64,000 bases of DNA from contig NZ_FQYR01000004.1 in assembly GCF_900141815.1 (NCBI RefSeq), forward strand, positions 558,001-622,000, read 5' to 3'. Source of the stretch: Rubritalea squalenifaciens DSM 18772. Lineage in GTDB: Bacteria > Verrucomicrobiota > Verrucomicrobiia > Verrucomicrobiales > Akkermansiaceae. The position numbers were made by a program, and so were the translations under genes. This document shows, piece after piece, positions 1-7,676 of the stretch. A model generated the notes under the pieces. It searched no databases and had not been told where the DNA came from. It saw only the letters and a list, made by a program, of their open reading frames with translations. Within the stretch, counting starts at the first letter, position 1. Each line of letters opens with the position of its first letter.

Positions 1-105
1 GTTGGCGTCTCTGGGGACTTGTTTCATGACGGCAGCCCATTTTGCCCCAGTAGGAAGGGCTTCGGGACGTTTGACGAAGGCTTCCAGTAAGGCGCAATAG
101 AACAT
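1..105 (-). CDS. 5' end of an unidentified CDS, cut by the window edge
   Basis: The minus strand is open from an ATG at 105 (or the adjoining ATG at 108) to the window edge, giving 35 residues that begin MFYCALLEAFVKRPEALP. The start overlaps the TGA stop of the upstream NicO-fusion gene (TGA at 107-105), the arrangement typical of translational coupling. It therefore looks like the next gene of the same minus-strand operon. The fragment shows no signal peptide and I do not recognise the family. Evidence is limited to the open frame and the overlap. Confidence 0.4.
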   Translation of the reverse strand, partial: MFYCALLEAFVKRPEALPTGAKWAAVMKQVPRDAN

Positions 106-1634
106 CATCTGAAGGTTTCGAATGTAGTACAAGTGAGAACGAAGAGTGTGCAGCCAATCATCAGGATAGCAGCGGCTCCTGCGATTCGTGCTCTTCTGGA
201 AAAGCGTTTCGTAACTCCTTCGCTTGTCTTGAGATCAAGGGCTTGCCGTCCTAGCAGGGCCAGTACGCCGATACCGCTCATCGCCACCGCCATGCCGGCG
301 GAAATGGCTGCCACCAGAAGAATCGCGGTACCCAGAAGGTTGTTAGCCATGCCGAAGAGCAAAACTAGCAGTGCTCCGGTGCAGGGAACCGAGCCGACGG
401 CTAGTGCGAGCCAGCCCGCTGCCCCTTGGTTTTTCTCAACGGCGGCGCAGGTCTTGCAGCCATCGTGATGGTGATGGTGATCGTCCTGCGAATGTTTCGA
501 CGCACGTAGCGCTTTCCACAACATCCAAGCTCCGATCACAGCGATGAAGGCGTAGCTAGCGAGTTTTACCGCACGATAGTCTGAAGGTGCGGCTCCCGTC
601 GTTTGACGTACGGCGAAGTCCATAAGCCAGACAACCATGACAGCTGAGAAAACATGAAAAATTGCAATCCTGGTGCCCATCGTTACGCCGCGTTTCAGGC
701 TTCCGCCTTCGCCGACAAAGTAGGAAATCACCACAGCCTTTCCGTGTCCGGGTCCGAGTGTGTGGACAAGTCCATAGAGAAAGGAAACTAGCAAGCCCCA
801 CCACAACGGTCCGGAGGAATCCCTGTCGCGGATCGAGGTCATGGTTTTGGTGAACATGAGCGCCACCCGAATTTGGAGGGCCTCAAACCAGCTGTGCTCG
901 TCGCCGATCTCAGGTGCTTCGACTTTGGCAAGGATATCAGAGTCATCGGGTGAATAGTCCGAGAGCCGATCGGTGGTCATGGAAAAGGAGACCTTCACCC
1001 GGGCACTGCCATCGACGAGGAAGAGGTCGTATTCCTCAGGCTTCAATTCAAGCTTCCCCTCGAGCCAGAGAGCTGCGAAACGACCACGATCTTTGGTGCC
1101 TCCTGGCACGGTCACATGGATCATCTGATTTGGCGGTGGTGGTGGTGTGTGAACGCAGGCGCCGACCCAGGGAACGAGAAGAAATTCCATGATCCCACTC
1201 TCGTCACTACGAAGCGGAAGCATGTAGCCGGGTATCCGAATCTCTTGCCCGACCAAAGACTCATCGACCTGCGTCATGCGTCGTTCCCGTCTACGGGTTA
1301 CGCGCTCGCGTTGTGATAGAATCCAATCCACGTCGATGCCGACTTCGGCGAACTCTGCGATTATCGTCTCGACCTGTTTCGCGGTCGCTCCGTCAGAGGG
1401 GATGGCATCCTTTTCTCGAAGACGCCGGAAGCGCGCGACCCGACTAAGATCTAACAACTGTTCTTCGCTGAGCTTTGCGAAAGGATCATCGAAGGGCTCC
1501 TCTGACTCGGGCAGCAGTTGCTCCCACGAGGTTTCCTTAGGTGTTGGCTCCTGAGCCGTGGCAGTGCTGGCCACCAGCACCAGCGCCAGTGTTATCCAGA
1601 TTGGACAAATCAGCGATTGGGAGAACGAAACCAT
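105..1634 (-). CDS. DUF3299-NicO fusion: putative Ni/Co (divalent metal) exporter
   Basis: Predicted inner-membrane protein of 509 aa made of two parts. A signal-peptide-like segment (about 10-28) precedes a DUF3299-type domain at about 128-220, with the hallmark GYMLPL, EFLLVPWVGACVH and PPPPPNQ motifs. From about 275 it is a NicO/RcnA-type transporter: it has GPGHGK at 294-299, several membrane helices to about 505, and a cytoplasm-sized loop at 381-396 rich in His and Cys (HHHHH, CKTC) likely to bind metal. NicO proteins export nickel or cobalt; the role of DUF3299 is not established, and it is usually a small periplasmic protein. The gene overlaps the membrane-protein gene upstream by 25 bp and the next gene downstream, so it lies inside an operon. 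The substrate metal cannot be read from sequence. Confidence 0.85.
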   Translation of the reverse strand: MVSFSQSLICPIWITLALVLVASTATAQEPTPKETSWEQLLPESEEPFDDPFAKLSEEQLLDLSRVARFRRLREKDAIPSDGATAKQVETIIAEFAEVGIDVDWILSQRERVTRRRERRMTQVDESLVGQEIRIPGYMLPLRSDESGIMEFLLVPWVGACVHTPPPPPNQMIHVTVPGGTKDRGRFAALWLEGKLELKPEEYDLFLVDGSARVKVSFSMTTDRLSDYSPDDSDILAKVEAPEIGDEHSWFEALQIRVALMFTKTMTSIRDRDSSGPLWWGLLVSFLYGLVHTLGPGHGKAVVISYFVGEGGSLKRGVTMGTRIAIFHVFSAVMVVWLMDFAVRQTTGAAPSDYRAVKLASYAFIAVIGAWMLWKALRASKHSQDDHHHHHDGCKTCAAVEKNQGAAGWLALAVGSVPCTGALLVLLFGMANNLLGTAILLVAAISAGMAVAMSGIGVLALLGRQALDLKTSEGVTKRFSRRARIAGAAAILMIGCTLFVLTCTTFETFR

Positions 1635-2047
1635 CCGAATGCGGCGATGATGTTGAGCAAAGTTCCGTAGGTGTTGATGGCTACCCCAACCCCCCAGGCC
1701 GTTAGGGAGGCGTATCGGGCGAGCCCCTCTAACGCTAAGGACAGGATATTTCCAATCACGCCGCCACCGCCAAAGATCAGTAAGGCAGGGATCATGGCGA
1801 TGCGGTAGAACTTGATGTGTCCAAAGCGGGGCAGAAACAGGCAGCAGGAATACACGGCGAAGGCAGAGAGCGAGAAGACCACCGGGGCGGCGCTGAGGCC
1901 GGTGCCAGTGGACGATTTGAGATACCCGCTAATCAGCAGATAAGTGATCGAAGCTACTGAATACAAGGCCTGCAGCAAAAGCAGCCATTTCAGCTCGAGT
2001 CGATGACCGGTTGGTTTGTCTAACTCGCTCATGGGTGCCCTATTCAT
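1610..2047 (-). CDS. small four-helix membrane protein, unknown function
   Basis: Protein of 145 aa with about four hydrophobic helices (approximate residues 22-42, 52-72, 80-105 and 115-138) and a polar N-terminus. No family recognised. The start at 2047 overlaps the stop of the amidohydrolase gene upstream (2040-2042); a second in-frame ATG at 2032 (MSELDK) is an equally good start. Its 3' end overlaps the DUF3299-NicO gene by 25 bp, so the two are probably translated together and the protein may assist the metal exporter. That link is inferred from position only. Confidence 0.6.
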   Translation of the reverse strand: MNRAPMSELDKPTGHRLELKWLLLLQALYSVASITYLLISGYLKSSTGTGLSAAPVVFSLSAFAVYSCCLFLPRFGHIKFYRIAMIPALLIFGGGGVIGNILSLALEGLARYASLTAWGVGVAINTYGTLLNIIAAFGWFRSPNR

Positions 2048-3414
2048 TCACGGTGTTCTTGTAAACCTTCCCGTCTTTCATGATCAGGGCGAGCGATTCG
2101 TCCGGCTTGGTTAAAATCGAAATATCTTCAAGCGGATTTCCGTTGATGAGCAAAAGATCGGCATATGCGCCTTCCTCGATGACGCCAAGCTTGCCCGGAT
2201 AGGGATTGCGTGGCCCAGATAACTCCAGAATTTCTGAGTTGATCGATGTTGCCTGCCTCAAAATCTCAGCGTTGGAGAACCATTTTGTGCGATTGGTAAA
2301 TTCATTGGCCTGAAGCTTTTTCAGTTCCATAGAGCCAACGAAGTCAGTGCCGAACAGCACTTTGGCTTTATGCTTCTTGGCTAGTTTCATCTGCTTGTCC
2401 AGACCGTCTGCCGCCATCTGCTGTCGCTCCTTCTGTTGCTTGTTGAAACTTTCCGGCGGCGGAGCCAAGAAAAAGCCTGTTTGAGCGGAGAGATAAGCGC
2501 CTTTCTCGACAAGCAGTTTCATCGTATCTTCGGTAAGCAGATTGGCGTGTTCAATGGACAAGACTCCAGCTTCTAGAGCGACGCGGGTTGCTCGATCAGT
2601 ATAGGCATGTGCTGCGACATAGGTATTCCACCGGTCGGCTTCATCGGCAGCCGCCTTAATCTCCTCGAACGAGTACTCCATAATATCAAGCGGGTCGCGC
2701 AAGCCGCTGACCGCACCGCCCACGAAGATCTTTAGAAAATGAGATCCACGCCGCATCTGATCGCGACTTGCTGTGAGGACTTCTGGCACCCCGTCCGCAA
2801 ATACAGTCCCACCGATCCGTTCCAAGATTGACTCTGCTGCGCCTCCCAGCTGTCGGGGCAGTTCATTCAATGTTCTGTAATCGCCGTGTCCAGATGTCAT
2901 GCCGATGGCTGCTCCGGAGGCATAAATGCGGGGTCCAATGTGGTATCCATTGGTCAATGGCTTTCTTCACGCCGAGTACGGCACCACCAGTGTCCCGCAC
3001 GGTAGTAAACCCCCTCATGAGTGTGTTCTTGGCTTCTACTAATGTGAGTGCGGCGAGGTAATCGGGTGGAGAATCAAAAAACTCACCCATGCCGGTATTC
3101 CACATGAGATGAACATGTGTATCGATGAAGCCCGGAGTCAATGTCCTGCCCTCGCCATTGATTACCGTTGCTTTATCTGGGGCGGGAATAACCTTGGCGA
3201 TCTTCGAGATCTTGTTCCCTTCGATCAGCACGCTCATCGACGGAGTGAGTTCATCGCTTTTTCCGTCGAAGATTCTGACGTTGGTGATCAGGGTGAATGA
3301 GCTTTGAGGGTCAGAGGCCTCAACGTCAGGAACGGAGGTCTGCGCAATTGCAGAGACAGCAAAACTGACCAATCCGGCGATTGGCAAAAGTATTTTAGCA
3401 AAACGTGTATTCAT
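2040..3414 (-). pseudogene. secreted amidohydrolase split by a one-base frameshift
   Basis: Two overlapping frames together encode one metal-dependent amidohydrolase like its intact neighbour at 3479-4819. The first (start 3414, signal peptide ending near AIAQ) carries the DTHVH metal motif and reaches KKAIDQ. The second resumes with NGYHIGPRIYASG and carries AAHAY, IEHAN and FGTD, ending at 2040. Comparison with the paralogue places one extra G in the GG at 2952-2953 (plus strand); removing it restores a continuous frame of about 457 aa. The break is either a real inactivating insertion or a base-call error. All recognised metal-ligand motifs are intact on either side, so the damage is recent or artefactual. 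Confidence 0.8.
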
Positions 3415-3478
3415 AAAGTCATCAATTGGCTGAGTTTGAATTCAAATGGTGGGGGAGGCTTCTCACTGACAATTTGCC

Positions 3479-4819
3479 TTATTCATTCAAGGTGTCCTTG
3501 TAGACCTTCCCGTCTTTCATGATCAGGGCGAGCGATTCGTCCGGCTTGGTCAGAATGGAGATGTTCTTGAAAGGGTCACCATTGATTAGAAGCAGGTCAG
3601 CCAAGGCGCCTTCCTCGATGACACCGAGCTTTCCATAACGGTTTCGTGGTCCAGCCATCATTAAGAGCTCGCCGGACTTTGAGGTAGCTTGCATGAGAAT
3701 CTCTGCGGGTGTGAACCACTTAGTGCGCAGCTCGAACTCCTCGGGAACTCTCTTGAGCATCTTGGGGGAAGTAATGATGTCCGACCCGAAGCTGATGTTG
3801 TTGAAACCGATCTTCTTGGCGACCTTGAACATGGTGTCGATGCCGGCGTAGGCCTCGTCGTGCTTTGCCTTTTGATCGTCGGTATAGCCGTCCGGATGAA
3901 AGGTGTATACGATGACCTGGGGTGAAAGCCAGATGTTCTTCTCCTTCATCACCCGCATGGCTTTCTCGTTCATGAGGTTTCCGTGCTCGATGCACTTTAC
4001 ACCGTTCTCGACGGCCCGAATAATTCCTTCTGCATTGTAGCAATGGGAGGTGACATAGGTGTTCCAGTGGGTTGCCGCTTGGACTGCCGCCTGGATTTCT
4101 TCATCCGTGAATTGCTCAACATCAAGAGGGTCGGCGTAAGAGCCAGTCCCCCCTCCTGTACAGATTTTTATCTGGGTGGCCCCACGGCGAAGAGCCTCGC
4201 GGACGACGGTGAGGACCTCGGGGACGCCATCGGCCACGGCCACGTGACCATATTTCATGTAAACGCTTGGTTCATTGAAGAGCGGACGCGCATCCTGGGC
4301 GTCGGTTCGGTGGTCGGAGTGGCCAGAGGTTTGAGATATCATCGGCCCGCTTGGAAAGATGCGTGGTCCTTTCAGGATCCCCTGGTCGATAGCCTTCTTC
4401 AGCGAGAACGAATCACCACCGACGTCGCGTACGGTCGTGAAGCCCATCATCAGGTAAGTCTCTGCGGTCTGAGTAGCGACGTAGGCGATGTATTCCTCGT
4501 CTGCCGTGGCTGCCTGCCCAAAGGACATCTGAAACATCATGTGAGCGTGCGTGTCGATGAAGCCTGGGGTTAAAATCCGTCCTCCGGCATCGATCACCGA
4601 GCCCCCCTCCGGGGCCGTGATGTTAGCAGCGATCTTTGCGATCTTATTATCCTCAATGAGGATGGATTTTCCGGTGATGAGCTCTTCGTCAACACCGTTG
4701 AAAATCTTGGCATTGGTGATGAGCGTGGTGACTGGCTTTTCCTCAGCTGCGGTAGATTGCAGGCCGAGGGCAAAGACGAATGAGGAGCATACACACGCGA
4801 CGATCGTTTGGAGTTTCAT
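3479..4819 (-). CDS. secreted metal-dependent amidohydrolase
   Basis: Protein of 446 aa from the ATG at 4819, chosen because it opens a clean signal peptide (MKLQTIVACV... ending near STAAEE); an upstream in-frame ATG at 4849 would add ten residues. The mature part is a TIM-barrel amidohydrolase of the imidazolonepropionase/Xaa-Pro dipeptidase-like group, with the metal motifs DTHAH, the IKICTGGG strand, TSHCY, IEHGN and FGSD in order, and a C-terminal LADLLLINGDP motif. It probably hydrolyses small cyclic amides or dipeptides in the periplasm; the substrate is unknown. The gene starts a minus-strand run with a frameshifted paralogue 64 bp downstream, and the two share an identical 47-nt stretch near their 3' ends. 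Confidence 0.85.
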   Translation of the reverse strand: MKLQTIVACVCSSFVFALGLQSTAAEEKPVTTLITNAKIFNGVDEELITGKSILIEDNKIAKIAANITAPEGGSVIDAGGRILTPGFIDTHAHMMFQMSFGQAATADEEYIAYVATQTAETYLMMGFTTVRDVGGDSFSLKKAIDQGILKGPRIFPSGPMISQTSGHSDHRTDAQDARPLFNEPSVYMKYGHVAVADGVPEVLTVVREALRRGATQIKICTGGGTGSYADPLDVEQFTDEEIQAAVQAATHWNTYVTSHCYNAEGIIRAVENGVKCIEHGNLMNEKAMRVMKEKNIWLSPQVIVYTFHPDGYTDDQKAKHDEAYAGIDTMFKVAKKIGFNNISFGSDIITSPKMLKRVPEEFELRTKWFTPAEILMQATSKSGELLMMAGPRNRYGKLGVIEEGALADLLLINGDPFKNISILTKPDESLALIMKDGKVYKDTLNE

Positions 4820-4849
4820 GGGGGTAATGAAATTAATGGGGGTTATCAA

Positions 4850-5289
4850 CGTAAGATCATAATTTCCAATCTATAAGGGTCAAGTTAATTCTAGCAGGTC
4901 TATTGTGTGAGGTGGCGGAGGGTGCCCGTATAAATTGAGTGAGATTTTGCAATGTCGTGGGTGGCTTTCGGGTAGAGTGCTGGCACGAAGTTCATTGTTC
5001 TGGATAAGAATATACTTCTAACAAAATGGTGACGCTGGTTGATTCCCTAACTCTCTCTGAAGTCAATGAGGTGGTGAGTACGTTGCGCTCTCGTGACGTG
5101 AGTTGCCATGTGGCTGGTGGGGGGGGGCATGGTTTTGCGGGTAGCAAAGGGGCGTTGCAAGGCTGGGCCTGTGTAAGGAAATCTACGTCTTCCTCAGTAT
5201 CTATCGGCTGCGGGTCATCGCCCAATGCGGATAAACTAACAAACAATGAATCACAAAATGCCCTGTCCTCAAACTTTGGTGTAGACCCT
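4850..5289. other. intergenic region with no supported gene
   Basis: Stretch between the amidohydrolase operon and the tRNA-Phe terminator. Open frames on both strands here run through the tRNA and show no protein-like pattern, so I reject them. It probably holds the promoter for the amidohydrolase operon, but no convincing -35/-10 pair stands out. A run of nine Gs (about 5120-5128) is the only oddity. Confidence 0.5.
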
Positions 5290-5328
5290 AAAAACAACTC
5301 ACCCGAGGTCTGCGTGCAGATCTCGGGT
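5290..5328 (-). terminator. hairpin terminator behind tRNA-Phe
   Basis: Inverted repeat ACCCGAG (5301-5307) / CTCGGGT (5322-5328), continued inward by TCTGC/GCAGA around a GT loop, lies just after the tRNA 3' end on the minus strand. A five-T run (A5290-5294 on the plus strand) follows about six bases beyond the stem, which is slightly far for a classic terminator. Confidence 0.6.
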
Positions 5329-5331
5329 GAA

Positions 5332-5407
5332 TGGTGGCTCATCTCGGATTCGAACCAAGGACACACGGATTTTCAATCCGTTGCTCTACCAACTGAGCTA
5401 ATGAGCC
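5332..5407 (-). tRNA. tRNA-Phe (anticodon GAA)
   Basis: 76-nt tRNA. Acceptor arms GGCTCAT and ATGAGCC pair; the D-arm GCTCAGTTGGTAGAGC, anticodon arm ACGGA-TTGAAAA-TCCGT and T-arm with GGTTCGAATCC are all present. The anticodon GAA lies at 5374-5372. The 3' CCA is encoded (5334-5332) after discriminator A5335. It is a single tRNA, with a promoter upstream and a hairpin downstream. Confidence 0.97.
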
Positions 5408-5444
5408 GTTTTGATTTGTTTGTTTACCGCGTTGCGGTGCGCGT

Positions 5445-5473
5445 TGTGTAGTGTGAGTGGGGGGATTTGACAA
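5445..5473 (-). promoter_or_regulatory. probable sigma-70 promoter of tRNA-Phe
   Basis: On the minus strand TTGTCA (5473-5468) lies 17 bp from TACACA (5450-5445), a reasonable match to -35/-10 boxes. It would start transcription about 30 bases before the tRNA 5' end. Called from consensus and position only. Confidence 0.4.
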
Positions 5474-5518
5474 CCTAAAAATGATGTTTTCGGCTGTTTT
5501 TTTCAGTGAGGGTGGGGG

Positions 5519-6505
5519 CTAGAGGTGGTCGGAGGCAATGCTGAGTGCTACTTGAATGCTGGTAGCGAGGCTGTTGCGGGAAATGATGTCCAGATTGTCT
5601 TTTTCGGTGTGCCACCAATCGCTGGAGCTGAAATCTCCGATCAGGTCTATGGTCGGGATGCCATAAAGGTTCATGGGAACGTGGTCATCCAGGATAAAGC
5701 GGTCCGCATAGGTGAAGGAATCCTGTAGCTCGAAGCGGGTGCGCGCTTTCTCGTAGGATTGTTTGAGCTTCTTTGGGGTGTCTGATGGAATGGCGATCTT
5801 GAGGTCTTTGTGGCCGATCATGTCCAGTAGGATTCCGAACTCAGGAAGTTTGGGATAAGGCGCTGTCTGTCTTGAGGCGCTCGAGGCTACACGTTTGGAG
5901 TAGTAATCACTGCCGTAGAGTCCGTCTTGTTGTCCTTGTTGTTCCAGGTATTCGATGCCGCCTTTGAGAGCTTCTTCTCCATCAAAGAAGACGAGCTCCA
6001 TCTTGGACGCTTGGTCCGGGTGATGCTTATGCAGGTACTCGGCGATCTCTAGGATGGCCCCGGCACAAGAGGCTGCATCGTCTGCACCGAGGAAGTTGGT
6101 TTGTAGCTTGCTGTCGATGTGGGCAGCGAGAACACCTTTGACTGGTTTGCTCCAAGTGCGGGATGTCCCATCCGGTGCGTAGCGGGCGATGACATTCGTG
6201 AAAGTTTTCTGACCCAGTGGGGTGGAGGTTTGGAAGGGCTGTTCAATACAAGTCCAGCCATGCTTCTTGAGCTCAGCGATGATATAAGCGCGGGTACTGG
6301 CAAGAGCCGCGGACTCTACTGGCCGCGGCCCGAAACTCAGGATTTTTTCGGTATGACCGTATGCTTTGGAGCCAAAGTCCCATTTCTGAGAACTAACCAG
6401 TAGATCTACAGAGGATGTTGGAGCAGGGGTGTCCGGCGCAGCATCCTTACAGGATGAAAAGATCACTGCACTTGCACAGAGAAGAGTGGCTAGTCGGATG
6501 GTCAC
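5519..6505 (-). CDS. M28-family lipoprotein, glutaminyl cyclase-like
   Basis: Protein of 328 aa with a lipobox (FSSC, Cys19), so probably anchored in the cell envelope. The fold is M28 zinc peptidase-like: AHIDSK (His129), LGADDAAS (Asp142/143), FDGEEA (Glu177/178), LLDMIG (Asp228) and DDHVP (His275). The DSKxxxxFLGADD spacing, the LLDMIG strand and the WWHTEKDNLD motif near 297-306 resemble glutaminyl-peptide cyclotransferases, which turn N-terminal Gln into pyroglutamate, more than aminopeptidases. The gene starts 17 bp after parB and is probably cotranscribed with it. An aminopeptidase activity cannot be excluded. Confidence 0.8.
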   Translation of the reverse strand: MTIRLATLLCASAVIFSSCKDAAPDTPAPTSSVDLLVSSQKWDFGSKAYGHTEKILSFGPRPVESAALASTRAYIIAELKKHGWTCIEQPFQTSTPLGQKTFTNVIARYAPDGTSRTWSKPVKGVLAAHIDSKLQTNFLGADDAASCAGAILEIAEYLHKHHPDQASKMELVFFDGEEALKGGIEYLEQQGQQDGLYGSDYYSKRVASSASRQTAPYPKLPEFGILLDMIGHKDLKIAIPSDTPKKLKQSYEKARTRFELQDSFTYADRFILDDHVPMNLYGIPTIDLIGDFSSSDWWHTEKDNLDIISRNSLATSIQVALSIASDHL

Positions 6506-6522
6506 CGTTCTAACAGATGTGA

Positions 6523-7455
6523 TTAGAAGTCGTTAAGGGATACGCCGAGCAGCTCAAGGATGCGGTTAAGATCCTCGTTGCCGTAGTATTCGATCTCGAT
6601 GCGACCTTTCTTCGGAGTGTGGTGAATATTGATACGCGTAGAGAAGTCCTGCTGAAGCTGAGTCTGGATCTTACCAATGAGCGCCACTTCCTCAGAGGAG
6701 GCACCACCAGCGTTGGTAGTCTTACTGGTGGTCTTCTGCTTGTTGAAATCCTGGGTGAGTTTTTCAGCCGCACGTACGGTGAGCTTCTTCTTGATGATCT
6801 GGTCTGCGGCGAGCAGCTGCTCCTTGTCCTCTTTGAGGGCAAGAATAGCTTTTGCGTGTCCTACGGTGAGGCGGCCGTGGGCGACCATGTTTTGGACGTC
6901 TGAGTGTAGGTCAAGCAGGCGCATGGCGTTTGCTACGCTGGCGCGGGATTTACCCACTCTGGTAGCAATCTCATCCTGCTTCATGTCGAACTCCTTGGCG
7001 AGGCGAACGTAACCAGCAGCTTCCTCGATCGGGTTGAGGTCTTCACGCTGGAGGTTCTCAATGAGAGCCATTTCCAGTACGTCACGGTCGGAAGCCGTGC
7101 GGATGATGACGGGAACTTCAGTCAGCTTGAGTCGGTTAGAGGCTCTCCAGCGGCGCTCACCTGCGATGAGCTCGAGCTTGCCGTTTACCTCACGGGTGAT
7201 GAGTGGCTGGATGATGCCGTGCTGACGGATGGAATCCATCAGGTCATCCAGCTGACCGTCTGTGAAATGTTTACGTGGCTGCAGGGGGGAGGGGACTACG
7301 GAGTCGATAGGTACGAGTCGTACTTCGTTGTCGCGGGTGCCGGGTGCATCATTTGCTTTCGCTACGTTGTTCGCGCTGTTAGATGCTATCGGGGTTGGAT
7401 TATCTTGTTTTTTGATGAGTGCTCCGAGCCCTTTGCCTAATGCCTTCTTCGCCAT
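6523..7455 (-). CDS. parB: chromosome-partitioning protein ParB
   Basis: DNA-binding CTPase of 310 aa that loads at parS sites and spreads to organise the origin region. The start at 7455 gives the usual MAKKALGKGLGALI N-terminus; a longer frame from 7494 adds an atypical 13 residues. The N-terminal domain has SPLQPRKHF, the CTP-binding GERRWRA box and IENLQREDLNPIEEA, followed by the HTH region IATRVGKSRASVANAMRLLDL and a C-terminal dimerisation segment. No parA lies beside it in this window, and I did not spot a TGTTTCACGTGAAACA parS site. Confidence 0.96.
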   Translation of the reverse strand: MAKKALGKGLGALIKKQDNPTPIASNSANNVAKANDAPGTRDNEVRLVPIDSVVPSPLQPRKHFTDGQLDDLMDSIRQHGIIQPLITREVNGKLELIAGERRWRASNRLKLTEVPVIIRTASDRDVLEMALIENLQREDLNPIEEAAGYVRLAKEFDMKQDEIATRVGKSRASVANAMRLLDLHSDVQNMVAHGRLTVGHAKAILALKEDKEQLLAADQIIKKKLTVRAAEKLTQDFNKQKTTSKTTNAGGASSEEVALIGKIQTQLQQDFSTRINIHHTPKKGRIEIEYYGNEDLNRILELLGVSLNDF

Positions 7456-7613
7456 AAGGTGTGAAGGATAGAATGATGCCACAGAGTTTTGCAAAGCTGT
7501 TTTTTATATTTCGTTTTGCTGAACTATTGTGTGAAAATTGTGAATAACTTCCTAGCTGCCGAAGTGCTGGTGGGTGTGAGAGTTGTGAGTAGGTGGAGGA
7601 CAGCAGTACTGTC

Positions 7614-7642
7614 ATAAAAAACGGCCAGGAGTGTCCTGGCCG
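7614..7642 (-). terminator. rho-independent terminator of the coiled-coil/TPR gene
   Basis: Perfect 9-bp stem CGGCCAGGA (7622-7630) / TCCTGGCCG (7634-7642) with a 3-nt loop, followed on the minus strand by six Ts (A7616-7621). It lies 35 bp after the stop of the minus-strand TPR gene. Confidence 0.92.
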
Positions 7643-7676
7643 ATGGGTAAAAAGAAGCTCTATCAGTTGATCCGTG

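Noticed and set aside
5026-5451. 141-aa plus-strand frame overlapping tRNA-Phe, and a 124-aa minus-strand frame at 4992-5366
   Set aside because: Both run through the tRNA gene and terminator and show low-complexity, non-protein sequence; no family pattern.
6523-7455. Replication origin near parB
   Set aside because: No dnaA, parA, DnaA boxes or parS match were recognised around it.
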